NCBI GenBank assembly: GCA_003537575.1
Contig: DPRS01000058.1
Span: 1 to 60,640 of the forward strand
Reading direction: 5' to 3'
Length of the DNA: 60,640 nt
Source of the DNA: Oxalobacteraceae bacterium
GTDB taxonomy: Bacteria; Pseudomonadota; Gammaproteobacteria; Burkholderiales; Burkholderiaceae_D
Both the position numbers and the translations under genes were made by a program. This document shows, piece by piece, positions 18,159-32,206 of this stretch. A model generated the notes under the pieces. The model searched no databases, was not told where the DNA came from, and was given only the letters and a program-made list of their open reading frames with translations. The stretch's first letter is position 1; each line of letters begins with the position of its first letter.

Positions 18159-18725
18159 TCAGGTCTTGGGCAGGGTCACGCCATGCTGCCCCTGATACTT
18201 GCCGCCGCGGTCCTTGTACGAGGTTTCGCACACTTCATCGCTTTCGAAGAACAGCACCTGGGCACAGCCTTCGCCGGCATAGATCTTGGCGGGCAGCGGC
18301 GTGGTGTTGGAAAACTCCAGCGTCACGTAGCCTTCCCATTCCGGCTCGAACGGGGTGACGTTGACGATGATGCCGCAGCGCGCGTAAGTCGATTTACCCA
18401 GGCAAATGGTCAGCACATTACGCGGAATGCGGAAGTATTCCAGGGTGCGCGCCAGCGCAAAGGAGTTCGGCGGGATGATGCAGACATCGCCCTTGAAATC
18501 GACGAAGGATTTCTCATCGAAATTCTTGGGATCCACAATGGTGGAATTGATATTGGTGAAAATCTTGAATTCGTCGGCGCAACGGATATCGTATCCGTAC
18601 GATGAAGTGCCGTAGGAAACGATCTTCTGGCCATTGGCCTGGCGCACCTGGCCGGGCTCGAACGGTTCGATCATGCCCTGCTGTTCGGCCATGCGGCGGA
18701 TCCACTTGTCGGATTTGATTGCCAT
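18159..18725 (-). CDS. dcd: dCTP deaminase
   Basis: 188 aa from ATG 18725 (AAGAGA RBS), the usual length; an upstream ATG at 18752 lacks a good RBS. It deaminates dCTP to dUTP for thymidylate synthesis. Family motifs: MAIKSDKWIRRM start, SYGTSSYGYDIR, GKSTYARCGI with the Ser/Arg pair, and the catalytic Glu in TPFEPEWEGYVTLEF. It is downstream of hrpA on the same strand (150 bp gap). Confidence 0.95.
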   Translation of the reverse strand: MAIKSDKWIRRMAEQQGMIEPFEPGQVRQANGQKIVSYGTSSYGYDIRCADEFKIFTNINSTIVDPKNFDEKSFVDFKGDVCIIPPNSFALARTLEYFRIPRNVLTICLGKSTYARCGIIVNVTPFEPEWEGYVTLEFSNTTPLPAKIYAGEGCAQVLFFESDEVCETSYKDRGGKYQGQHGVTLPKT

Positions 18726-18875
18726 GTTATCTCTTAAAAAAATGCCGGCCAAACGGGCCTGTCTGGCATGAATTATTTACGCAGTGGAATTCTACGTGAA
18801 ATCACCGTGCCACGGCCAAAATCCAGGTCAAGTCTTTTGCACAGGATAGTGTTTGCAAAACATAATGAAATTATG

Positions 18876-22862
<3,987 letters not shown>

Positions 22863-22872
22863 GGCTGGCCGA

Positions 22873-22880
22873 ATTATAAT
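22873..22880. promoter_or_regulatory. Symmetric -10 element shared by hrpA and argA
   Basis: ATTATAAT is its own reverse complement and contains TATAAT on both strands (22875-22880 on +, 22878-22873 on -). With usual spacing the + start site would be 22887, the A of the argA ATG, and the - start site 22866, four bases before the hrpA ATG. No -35 with a good match is visible for either. This is a prediction from sequence. Confidence 0.5.
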
Positions 22881-22886
22881 GCGCCC

Positions 22887-24197
<1,311 letters not shown>

Positions 24198-24206
24198 GGA
24201 CACAAC

Positions 24207-24479
24207 ATGGCACGCACCGTTCACTGCATCAAGCTCAACAAGGAAGCCGAAGGACTGGATTTCCCGCCGTATCCAGGCGAACTGGGCAAACGCATCTATG
24301 AAAACGTTTCGAAGGAAGCCTGGGCCGGCTGGATCAAGCACCAGACCATGCTGGTCAATGAAAACCGCCTGAACCTGGCCGATGCCCGCGCGCGCAAATA
24401 CCTGGCCACGCAAATGGAACGCCACTTTTTCGGCGAAGGCGCCGATGCGGCGGCGGGTTACGTGCCGCCGAGCGAATAA
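24207..24479 (+). CDS. yggX: Fe(II) trafficking protein YggX
   Basis: 90 aa, full length for the family. Start MARTVHCIKLNKEAEGLDFPPYPG has the conserved Cys7, and the body WAGWIKHQTMLVNENRLN matches YggX, a small protein that protects iron-sulphur proteins from oxidative damage. It is likely co-transcribed with argA (9 bp gap) and ends at a terminator. Confidence 0.94.
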   Translation: MARTVHCIKLNKEAEGLDFPPYPGELGKRIYENVSKEAWAGWIKHQTMLVNENRLNLADARARKYLATQMERHFFGEGADAAAGYVPPSE

Positions 24480-24498
24480 GCCTTCCGGCTTTTGCATG

Positions 24499-24532
24499 AA
24501 AAAAGCCCGCCGATACACGCGCGGGCTTTTTT
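24499..24532. terminator. Bidirectional terminator between yggX and rpiA
   Basis: A tract (24499-24504), stem GCCCGC (24505-24510), 10-base loop, stem GCGGGC (24521-24526), T tract (24527-24532). It serves both converging genes. Confidence 0.9.
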
Positions 24533-24548
24533 CATTGCCATGGCAAGA

Positions 24549-25220
24549 TCAATAGGTGAATTTTTTCACGCCATCGGCCATGCCCAGCAAGCCGACATCG
24601 GCGCCGCGGCGGGCGAACAGGCCGACCGTGACCACGCCGACGATATTGTTGATCTTCTCTTCCAGCGCCGCCGGATCGGCGATTTGCAAGCCATGCAGAT
24701 CGAGGATGTAGCAGCCATTGTCAGTCAGCAGCGGCTGGCCATCCTTCAGGCGCAGGCGCGGCTCGCCGCCCAGCACGGCCAGCTGGCGCGCGACGGCAGC
24801 ATGCCCCATCGGGATCACTTCGACTGGAAGGGGAAACTTGCCAAGCCTCTCGACCAGCTTGGAGCCGTCGGCGATACAGACGAACTTGCCGGCCACCGAG
24901 GCGACGATCTTTTCGCGCGTGAGCGCGGCGCCGCCGCCCTTGATCATGGCGCCGCTCGCCGTGATTTCATCGGCGCCGTCGACATACACCGGCATCGAAG
25001 AAACCTCGTTCAGGTCGAACACCTGGATGCCGTGCGATTTCAGGCGCGCCGCGGTGGCTTCGGAGGAAGCTACCGCGCCCTTGATCTTGTGCCTGATCTT
25101 GCCGAGTTCGTCGATGAAGAAATTGGCGGTGGAACCGGTGCCGACGCCGATAATCTCGCCTTCGACTACAAATTCGATGGCGGCACGGGCGACCGCCTGC
25201 TTGAGTTCATCCTGAGTCAT
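24549..25220 (-). CDS. rpiA: Ribose-5-phosphate isomerase A
   Basis: 223 aa from ATG 25220, the start that matches known RpiA proteins (MTQDELK); ATG 25232 would add four residues. It interconverts ribose 5-phosphate and ribulose 5-phosphate. Motifs: VGVGTGSTANFFID, YVDGADEI with the catalytic Asp pair, and MIKGGGAALTREKI with the Lys. It lies 79 bp downstream of eda on the same strand, with the pentose phosphate and ED genes. Confidence 0.95.
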   Translation of the reverse strand: MTQDELKQAVARAAIEFVVEGEIIGVGTGSTANFFIDELGKIRHKIKGAVASSEATAARLKSHGIQVFDLNEVSSMPVYVDGADEITASGAMIKGGGAALTREKIVASVAGKFVCIADGSKLVERLGKFPLPVEVIPMGHAAVARQLAVLGGEPRLRLKDGQPLLTDNGCYILDLHGLQIADPAALEEKINNIVGVVTVGLFARRGADVGLLGMADGVKKFTY

Positions 25221-25299
25221 GTTTTCTCGCATATGAGGGAATGCGTTATTTTAGCCCAGAGCAGCAGCCGTCCGCCCAAGCGAAACTGCCGTTTCCACA

Positions 25300-25926
25300 T
25301 CAGGAAGGCCGTAACGCACTGGCTGACCGCGCCAGCGCCGTGATGGCCGCCCAGTCGCCGTTCCGCAATGCGTCCTTCGGCGTCAGCCAGGAGCCGCCGA
25401 CACAGGCGACATTGTCCAGCGCGAGAAATTGCGGCGCCGTCTCCAGGCTGATGCCGCCGGTGGGGCAGAAGGTCACGTCCGGCAGCGGCCCGGCCAGGGC
25501 CTTCAGCATGCCAAGACCGCCGGCCTGCATCGCCGGGAACAGCTTCATCTGCTCGAAGCCATGCTCACGTGCTGCCAGCACTTCGCTTGGCGTCATCACG
25601 CCGGGCAGCAGCGGCAAGCCCGACGTCCGGGCGGCCTCGGCCAGCGCGGGCGTCAGTCCCGGTGATACGCCGAACGCGGCGCCGGCATCGAGCGCAAGAC
25701 CGAATTCCTCCGCTCGCGTCAGCGTGCCGACACCGACGATGGCCCCCGGAACCTGCTCATTGATGGCGCGAATCGCGGCCAGGCCATGTACGGTGCGCAA
25801 GGTCACTTCGAGCACGCGGATGCCGCCGGCAACCAGCGCCTGCGCCAGCGGCACCGCCTGCGGCAATTCTTCGATGGCTATCACCGGAATCACCGGTGAA
25901 GCGCGCATGATGTCGATCAGGTTCAT
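25300..25926 (-). CDS. eda: 2-dehydro-3-deoxy-phosphogluconate (KDPG) aldolase
   Basis: 208 aa class I aldolase that splits KDPG into pyruvate and glyceraldehyde 3-phosphate. The Schiff-base lysine is K128 (MKLFPA), the general-base Glu is E40 (LEVTLRT), and CPTGGI forms the phosphate loop. It begins 2 bp after the edd stop, so the two are translationally coupled in an Entner-Doudoroff operon. Confidence 0.95.
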   Translation of the reverse strand: MNLIDIMRASPVIPVIAIEELPQAVPLAQALVAGGIRVLEVTLRTVHGLAAIRAINEQVPGAIVGVGTLTRAEEFGLALDAGAAFGVSPGLTPALAEAARTSGLPLLPGVMTPSEVLAAREHGFEQMKLFPAMQAGGLGMLKALAGPLPDVTFCPTGGISLETAPQFLALDNVACVGGSWLTPKDALRNGDWAAITALARSASALRPS

Positions 25927-25928
25927 GG

Positions 25929-27872
25929 TCAGCGTTTCCGTATGATCAGAGTATCGCGGTCGTTAAAGGGGGTATCCTCATCATTGAAGGGCTCCCCTGC
26001 GTTATCGCTCATATCGCCCAGCAAATTATTCTCATAGCCGTCCGGCAGGATCGGCGGCAGGCCGAAGGTGGCGCCTCCCTCCTCGGCCGAACTGACGGAG
26101 CGGCGGAACATCGCAAACAGCTCGCGCCCCATGCCGACTTCATTGCCGGACAGATCCACCGCATCGATCTTACGGGCGTTCCATTCATCCAGTGGCACCC
26201 GTGCTTCCAGCAAGGCATTTTCAGCATCGAGCCGGATGATGTCGCCGGTTCGCACCTTGCCAAGAGGACCGCCCGCCAGCACTTCCGGCGTGACATGAAT
26301 TGCCGCCGGCACCTTGCCGGAAGCGCCGGACATGCGGCCATCGGTCACCAGGCCGACATGGTAGCCGGCATCCTGCAGGCTGCCCAGCGCCGGCGTGAGC
26401 GAATGCAGTTCGGGCATGCCGTTGGCGCGCGGTCCCTGCAGACGCACCACCGCGATGAAGTCGCGCTGCAACTCGCCCGCCTCGAAGGCGTGCATGAACG
26501 CTTCCTGGGAATCGAACACGATGGCCGGCGCTTCCACCAGGCGGTGCTGCGGCTTGACCGCGGAAATCTTGACTACCGCGCGCCCCAGGTTGCCGGACAA
26601 CAGGCGCAAACCGCCTTCGGCAGAAAACGGTTCAGCCACCGTGCGCAACACATTCAGGTCGCCGCTCGCCGCCGGCACCGGCTTCCATACCGCCTGCTCC
26701 TGTTCCAGGAAAGGCTCGGCGCAATGCGCGCGCAAACCCTGCCCAAGGATGGTCGTCACATCCTCATGCAACAAGCCGGCATCGAGCAGTTCGCGGATCA
26801 CGAAGGACGTGCCGCCGGCGGCATGGAAGTGATTCACATCGGCGTCGCCGTTCGGATAGATCCGCGCCAGCAATGGCACCACGCCGGAAAGCACATTGAA
26901 GTCATCCCAGTCGATCACGATGCCGGCGGCTTTGGCGATCGCCACCAGGTGCATGGTATGGTTGGTCGAGCCGCCTGTGGCCAGCAGCGCGACGATGCCG
27001 TTGACGATGGCCTTTTCATCGATCACGCGGCCGACCGGCAGATATTCCCTGCCTTGTGCGGAGATTTCCACCGCGCGACGCGCCGCCGCCCGCGTCAGGG
27101 CGTCGCGCAGCGGCGTGTTCGGCGTGATGAAGGCAGCCCCCGGCAAATGCAGGCCCATCACATCCATCAGCATCTGGTTGCTGTTGGCGGTGCCGTAAAA
27201 GGTACAGGTGCCGGGGTCGTGATAGGACTTCGATTCCGCCTCGAGCAATTCTTCCCGGCCGATTTTCCCTTGCGCGTACAGCTGGCGCACACGCGACTTT
27301 TCCGGATTGGACAAGCCGGACGTCATCGGCCCGCCCGGAATGAAGACCGCGGGAATATGGCCGAAATGCAAGGCGCCGATCAGCAGGCCAGGCACGATCT
27401 TGTCGCAAATGCCGAGATAGACGGCCGCATCGAACATGTTGTGCGAGAGCGCCACCGCGGTCGCCATAGCGATCGTATCGCGCGAAAACAGCGACAGTTC
27501 CATGCCCGGCTGTCCTTGCGTGATGCCGTCGCACATCGCCGGCGTGCCGCCGGCAAATTGCGCGACCCCGCCGGCTTCGCGCACCGCTTCCTTGATCACG
27601 GGCGGAAATCGTTCATACGGCTGATGCGCCGACAGCATGTCGTTATAGGCCGAGACGATCGCCACCGAAGGCACTTTCAACTGCTTGAGCTTCAGCTTGT
27701 CATTGGCGGGAAAGGCGGCAAAGCCATGTGCCAGATTGGTACAGGACAGCGTGCCGCGCTGCACCCCCTGGTGAAGGGCAGTATCGAGCCGGTGCAGATA
27801 AGCCCGGCGATAGGGTTGACTGCGCCCAATGATTTTTTCGGTGACAGCCGCTACAGTGGTATGAATCGACAT
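25929..27872 (-). CDS. edd: Phosphogluconate dehydratase
   Basis: 647 aa, IlvD/Edd family. It dehydrates 6-phosphogluconate to KDPG using a [4Fe-4S] cluster. Visible motifs: SAYNDMLSAHQPY, CDGITQGQPGMELS with a cluster Cys, CDKIVPG with another, and GTCTFYGTANSNQMLM with the third. Edd-type rather than dihydroxy-acid dehydratase by its length and by adjacency to eda. A HexR-like operator overlaps its promoter region. Confidence 0.95.
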   Translation of the reverse strand: MSIHTTVAAVTEKIIGRSQPYRRAYLHRLDTALHQGVQRGTLSCTNLAHGFAAFPANDKLKLKQLKVPSVAIVSAYNDMLSAHQPYERFPPVIKEAVREAGGVAQFAGGTPAMCDGITQGQPGMELSLFSRDTIAMATAVALSHNMFDAAVYLGICDKIVPGLLIGALHFGHIPAVFIPGGPMTSGLSNPEKSRVRQLYAQGKIGREELLEAESKSYHDPGTCTFYGTANSNQMLMDVMGLHLPGAAFITPNTPLRDALTRAAARRAVEISAQGREYLPVGRVIDEKAIVNGIVALLATGGSTNHTMHLVAIAKAAGIVIDWDDFNVLSGVVPLLARIYPNGDADVNHFHAAGGTSFVIRELLDAGLLHEDVTTILGQGLRAHCAEPFLEQEQAVWKPVPAASGDLNVLRTVAEPFSAEGGLRLLSGNLGRAVVKISAVKPQHRLVEAPAIVFDSQEAFMHAFEAGELQRDFIAVVRLQGPRANGMPELHSLTPALGSLQDAGYHVGLVTDGRMSGASGKVPAAIHVTPEVLAGGPLGKVRTGDIIRLDAENALLEARVPLDEWNARKIDAVDLSGNEVGMGRELFAMFRRSVSSAEEGGATFGLPPILPDGYENNLLGDMSDNAGEPFNDEDTPFNDRDTLIIRKR

Positions 27873-27899
27873 GGCAAACGGTCCCTTGGCTAAGCCGTT

Positions 27900-27916
27900 T
27901 TGAAATTTTACTACAA
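27900..27916 (-). promoter_or_regulatory. HexR-like operator upstream of edd
   Basis: The minus strand reads TTGTAGTAAAATTTCAA, an imperfect dyad 28-44 bp upstream of the edd ATG. It shares the core GTAGTAAA plus TTT with the site at 28047-28066. HexR in proteobacteria is known to bind AT-rich palindromes of about this form in front of edd, zwf and pgi. Confidence 0.5.
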
Positions 27917-28046
27917 AGCTGCACTTTCATTCTATTTGTGCAACGACTTGTTCACATGCTTCCGAAAAATCATATTGCCTATTGGCATGATGAGGAACCT
28001 TCAAACTGTCCGGCAACTTCGACACCCCCAAATTGATGTCATTTTT

Positions 28047-28066
28047 CAGTAGTAAATTTACTTCAG
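28047..28066 (+). promoter_or_regulatory. HexR-like operator upstream of pgi
   Basis: The palindromic core AGTAAATTTACT (28051-28062) sits within CAGTAGTAAATTTACTTCAG, 41-60 bp upstream of the chosen pgi start. It repeats the half site of the edd operator. The hexR gene is the third gene of the downstream operon. The rest of the 27873-28106 gap has no gene. Confidence 0.55.
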
Positions 28067-28106
28067 AATATTGTATATTTATCTCAATTATCATTCAGTC
28101 AAACAA

Positions 28107-29759
28107 ATGCCGGCCATGCCTTTCACCGCCACTGCGGCTCACCTTGCGTTGACCAATCATTTTGCTGCCAGCCGCCGCGGGCAAATGCGCGACCTGTTTG
28201 CACAAAACCCGGCACGCGCACAGGAATTTTCACTTGAAGCCGCAGGCCTGTTCCTGGATTACTCCAAGAACCGCATCGACAGTGAAACCGTCCGCCTGTT
28301 ACTGGCCCTGGCGCGCGAATGCCGCCTCGAACAGCAGCGCGATGCCATGTTCGCCGGCGAACGCATCAACACCACTGAAGGCCGTGCCGTGCTGCACACC
28401 GCATTGCGCGCGCCGCGCGGACAATGCCAGGAACTGGATGGCTGCGACATCAATGCCGATATCCATGCCGTGCTTGACCGCATGCACGATTTCTCCAATC
28501 GTATCCGTGACGGCATCTGGCTCGGCTGCACGGGGCAACCCATCACCGACATCGTCAACATCGGCATCGGCGGCTCCGACCTCGGCCCGAAAATGGCCTG
28601 TCAGGCCCTGCGCGCCCATGGACATCCGCGCCTGACGCCGCATTTCGTTTCCAACGCCGATGGCCACGACCTGGGTGCACTGCTGCCAAGGCTCAACTCC
28701 GCCACCACGCTATTCGTCATCGCTTCCAAGACCTTCACCACGGCGGAAACCATGATGAATGCGCAAACCGCGCGCGCCTGGTTCCTGCAGCAGCATCCGC
28801 ACCTTGACGAACTGAAGAAACATTTTGTCGCGGTATCGACCAATGCCGAAGCGGTCCAATCGTTTGGCATTGCCCCGGAAAATATGTTCCCCTTCTGGGA
28901 CTGGGTCGGCGGCCGCTATTCGCTCTGGTCGGCGATCGGCCTGCCGCTGATGCTGGCGATCGGCTTCGAAGGCTTTACGCAACTGCTGGCGGGCGCGCAT
29001 GCGCTCGACCAGCATTTCCGCGAAGCGCCGCTGGAACGTAACATGCCGGCCCTGCTGGCGCTGGTCGGTATATGGAACCGCAATTATTTCAATGACGCTT
29101 CGCTTTCCATTTCGCCCTATCATCAGGATCTCAAATATTTTCCTGCTTATCTGCAACAGCTTGAAATGGAAAGCAATGGCAAGCAAGTCACCTGTGACGG
29201 CATGCCACTGGAGGCGGCCACCTGTCCCATCATCTGGGGCGATGTTGGCACCAACGGCCAGCATGCGTATTTCCAGCTGCTACATCAAGGCACCGATATC
29301 ATTCCGGTCGATTTCATCGCCGCATTGAAACCCAGCCACGGTTTGCCGGGCCACCATACCGCCTTGCTGGCCAACTGCTTTGCTCAATCGGAAGCATTAA
29401 TGCTTGGTAAGAATGCCGAAGAAGCCAGGCGCGAGCTGCAGGCCGAAAGCAAATCCGCGCAAGCGATTGAAGCGCTCCTGCCGCACAAGATTTTCCATGG
29501 CAACCGACCCAGCAATACCATCCTGATGGATGAATTGTCGCCGGCAAACCTGGGCGCGCTGGTCGCCCTCTACGAACACAAGACTTTCGTGCAGGGCGTG
29601 ATCTGGGGCGTCAACAGCTTCGACCAGTGGGGCGTCGAATTCGGCAAGGTGCTGGCCAGGCAAATCCATGCGGAACTGGCCGGCGCCAGCGCATCTAAGC
29701 AGCACGACAGTTCCACCAATGGCTTGATCGCCCGCGCCCGCGCGGCCTACTCTTCCTGA
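28107..29759 (+). CDS. pgi: Glucose-6-phosphate isomerase
   Basis: 550 aa. Start 28107 is taken because the family begins near TATAAHLALTNHF; ATG 28116 is equally possible and no strong RBS marks either. Phosphate-binding GIGGSDLGPKM, the signature ENMFPFWDWVGGRYSLWSAIGL with the catalytic Arg, the Glu/His region GTNGQHAYFQLLHQG, and the Lys in WGVNSFDQWGVEFGK are all present. It interconverts G6P and F6P. zwf follows after 13 bp. Confidence 0.94.
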   Translation: MPAMPFTATAAHLALTNHFAASRRGQMRDLFAQNPARAQEFSLEAAGLFLDYSKNRIDSETVRLLLALARECRLEQQRDAMFAGERINTTEGRAVLHTALRAPRGQCQELDGCDINADIHAVLDRMHDFSNRIRDGIWLGCTGQPITDIVNIGIGGSDLGPKMACQALRAHGHPRLTPHFVSNADGHDLGALLPRLNSATTLFVIASKTFTTAETMMNAQTARAWFLQQHPHLDELKKHFVAVSTNAEAVQSFGIAPENMFPFWDWVGGRYSLWSAIGLPLMLAIGFEGFTQLLAGAHALDQHFREAPLERNMPALLALVGIWNRNYFNDASLSISPYHQDLKYFPAYLQQLEMESNGKQVTCDGMPLEAATCPIIWGDVGTNGQHAYFQLLHQGTDIIPVDFIAALKPSHGLPGHHTALLANCFAQSEALMLGKNAEEARRELQAESKSAQAIEALLPHKIFHGNRPSNTILMDELSPANLGALVALYEHKTFVQGVIWGVNSFDQWGVEFGKVLARQIHAELAGASASKQHDSSTNGLIARARAAYSS

Positions 29760-29772
29760 ACGCACATGCATC

Positions 29773-31242
29773 ATGGCCCTGGCTGATTTCGATATCGTAC
29801 TGTTTGGCGGCGGCGGCGACCTGGCGATGCGCAAGCTGCTGCCGGCGCTGTTCGCGCGCGACCGCGAAGACCATTTGCCGCCCGCCGCACGCATCATCTG
29901 CGCCGGCCGCCACGACTGGAGCCGCGAGGAATTTCTCGACGTGCTGGAGCAGAACGCCCGTCCGCACATCGCCGCGGCCGCCAGCGAACCGCAGCGCTGG
30001 CAAGCCTTTTGCGAGCGTGTCCAGTATGTGGCGCTCGATGCCACAGATCCGGCCGGCTATGCGCCGCTGATCGCCGCCATGCGCGCCGACCCCGAGCTGG
30101 TGCGGGTGTTTTACATGGCCACTCCGCCCAGCCTGTTTTCGCGCATCTGCCACAATCTCAAGCAGGTCGGGCTGGCCAACGAGCGCTCGCGCGTGGTGCT
30201 GGAAAAACCACTGGGACGCGACCTCGCCAGCGCCAGGCAGATCAACGCCGAAGTCGGCAAGGTCTTCAATGAATCGCAGATCTACCGGATCGACCATTAC
30301 CTCGGCAAGGAAACGGTGCAGAACCTGCTGGCCCTGCGCTTCGGCAATGTCCTGTTCGAGCCGCTGTGGCGCCGCGAATTCATCTCGGACGTGCAGATCA
30401 CCATCGCCGAGGAACTCGGCGTAGGCAACCGCATCGAGTACTACGATACGGCCGGCGCGCTGCGCGACATGCTGCAGAATCACCTGTTGCAGCTGCTGTG
30501 CATCGTCGCCATGGAGCCGCCCCTGAGCGTGCAGGCGGACTCGGTGCGCGATGAAAAGCTCAAGGTCTTGCGGTCACTCAAGCCTTTTACTCCGACCACC
30601 CTGGCGCAGGATGTGGTGCGCGGACAGTACCGCTCCGGCCACGTCGGCGGCATCGCCGTGCCCGGCTATCGCAAGGAGGGTGCGCCGCCCGATTCGCGCA
30701 CCGAAACCTTCGTCGCCCTGAAAGCCGAGATCGATACCTGGCGCTGGTCCGGCGTGCCGTTCTACCTGCGCACCGGCAAGCGCATGGCCGATCAGCTGGC
30801 GGAAATCGTGGTGCGCTACAAGGCCATCCCGCATTCGATCTTTGCCCAGCCCAGCTCCACCTTCCAGCCAAATTGCCTGGTGATTCGCCTGCAGCCGGAA
30901 GAAGGCTTGCAGATGAACCTGATGGCCAAGACGCCAGGTGACCGCATGCGGCTAAGGCCGGTCGAGCTGGAACTGGATTTCCGCGAACAGTTCAAGGTGC
31001 CGCGCATGGAAGCCTATGAGCGGCTGCTGCTGGACGTCCTGCGCGGCCAGCTCACCCTGTTCATGCGCAGCGACGAACTGGAGGCGGCGTGGGAATGGGT
31101 CGAGCCGATCCTGAATTACTGGGAACAGGAACAGACCGAACCGCTGCCCTACAGCGCCGGCACCTGGGGCCCGGCCGCCGCCAGCGCGCTGATCGGCCGC
31201 GACGGCCTGCAATGGCGCGAAGAAGCCTTGCCGGAGATGTGA
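29773..31242 (+). CDS. zwf: Glucose-6-phosphate 1-dehydrogenase
   Basis: 489 aa. It oxidises G6P to 6-phosphogluconolactone, the entry to the ED and oxidative pentose phosphate routes. Nucleotide-binding start FDIVLFGGGGDLAMRKLLPAL; the active-site motif RIDHYLGKETVQN has the catalytic His; EKPLGRD is present. No pgl (lactonase) gene follows as it does in many operons; hexR comes next after 6 bp. Confidence 0.94.
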   Translation: MALADFDIVLFGGGGDLAMRKLLPALFARDREDHLPPAARIICAGRHDWSREEFLDVLEQNARPHIAAAASEPQRWQAFCERVQYVALDATDPAGYAPLIAAMRADPELVRVFYMATPPSLFSRICHNLKQVGLANERSRVVLEKPLGRDLASARQINAEVGKVFNESQIYRIDHYLGKETVQNLLALRFGNVLFEPLWRREFISDVQITIAEELGVGNRIEYYDTAGALRDMLQNHLLQLLCIVAMEPPLSVQADSVRDEKLKVLRSLKPFTPTTLAQDVVRGQYRSGHVGGIAVPGYRKEGAPPDSRTETFVALKAEIDTWRWSGVPFYLRTGKRMADQLAEIVVRYKAIPHSIFAQPSSTFQPNCLVIRLQPEEGLQMNLMAKTPGDRMRLRPVELELDFREQFKVPRMEAYERLLLDVLRGQLTLFMRSDELEAAWEWVEPILNYWEQEQTEPLPYSAGTWGPAAASALIGRDGLQWREEALPEM

Positions 31243-31248
31243 GCGCGC

Positions 31249-32100
31249 ATGCTGCTGGATTCGATACGCACCCAGATCCCTACGCTCTCCCGCTCGGAGA
31301 AAAAAGTTGCGCTCGCCGTGCTCGACAACCCCGGACTGGCGGTAGCGGAAAACATCACGGCGCTGGCCAGGAATGCCCAGGTATCGGAGCCGACCGTGGT
31401 GCGCTTCTGCCGCGCCATCGGCTACGACGGCTGGCATGAATTCAAGCTGAAGCTGGCGCAAAACCTGGCGCTGGCCATGCCCGGCAGCGACGAGACACTG
31501 GCGCCGGACGACCTGACCGCCGACCTGGTAGGCAAGATCTGCAGCCGCTCGATCAACGCCCTGCTGGACTTGCGCAACAACCTGCAACCGGATGCCATCC
31601 AGCGCGCGCTGGATATCCTGGCGCGCGCCAACAAGATCGAATTCTACGGTCAGGGCACGTCCGGCATCATCGCCGCCGATGCTCAGCACAAGTTTTTCCG
31701 CTCCGGTGTGCCGACAGTCGCCTATTCCGACCCGCACATTCACAGCATCTCGGCCTCGCTCCTTAACAAGGGCGATGCCGTGGTCGCCATTTCGCAGCGT
31801 GGCGGCAGCACGGCGCTGCTGGGCAGCGTGCGCCTGGCCAAGAAAGCCGGTGCCGACGTGATCGCCCTGGTGCCGAGCGGCACGCCGCTGGCCGAACTGG
31901 CCACGGTGCTGGTGCCGATCGACCTTTCCTTCAACACCGACCCCTACACGCCGATCTCGGCGCGCCTGGCGCATCTGGTGGTAATCGACATCCTGGCGGT
32001 TGGCCTGGCCCTGAAGCGCGGCCCGGAAGTCCGCAAGAAGATGCTCAATGCGCAAAAAGCTTTGCAAAAAATCGATATGCCTTTCGACACTTTCCTTTAA
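31249..32100 (+). CDS. hexR: RpiR-family transcriptional regulator HexR
   Basis: 283 aa. N-terminal RpiR-type HTH (LSRSEKKVALAVLDNPG, then SEPTVVRFCRAIGYDGWHEFK, residues 12-70) and a C-terminal SIS sugar-phosphate domain (about 120-250, FYGQGTSGIIAADAQHKFFR, AISQRGGSTALLGSVRLAK). HexR is known to bind KDPG and to control edd-eda, zwf and pgi. Its position in the pgi-zwf operon and the facing operators fit that role and suggest autoregulation. Confidence 0.9.
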   Translation: MLLDSIRTQIPTLSRSEKKVALAVLDNPGLAVAENITALARNAQVSEPTVVRFCRAIGYDGWHEFKLKLAQNLALAMPGSDETLAPDDLTADLVGKICSRSINALLDLRNNLQPDAIQRALDILARANKIEFYGQGTSGIIAADAQHKFFRSGVPTVAYSDPHIHSISASLLNKGDAVVAISQRGGSTALLGSVRLAKKAGADVIALVPSGTPLAELATVLVPIDLSFNTDPYTPISARLAHLVVIDILAVGLALKRGPEVRKKMLNAQKALQKIDMPFDTFL

Positions 32101-32206
32101 TTGATTTTTAGCAATGCCATGCACGCCGCCCCTGAAAACTCGACCAGCATTGCTTCCGGATTGCGTACAATAGGCGATTGCCTAATCGCTTAAATTTCTA
32201 CATCTC

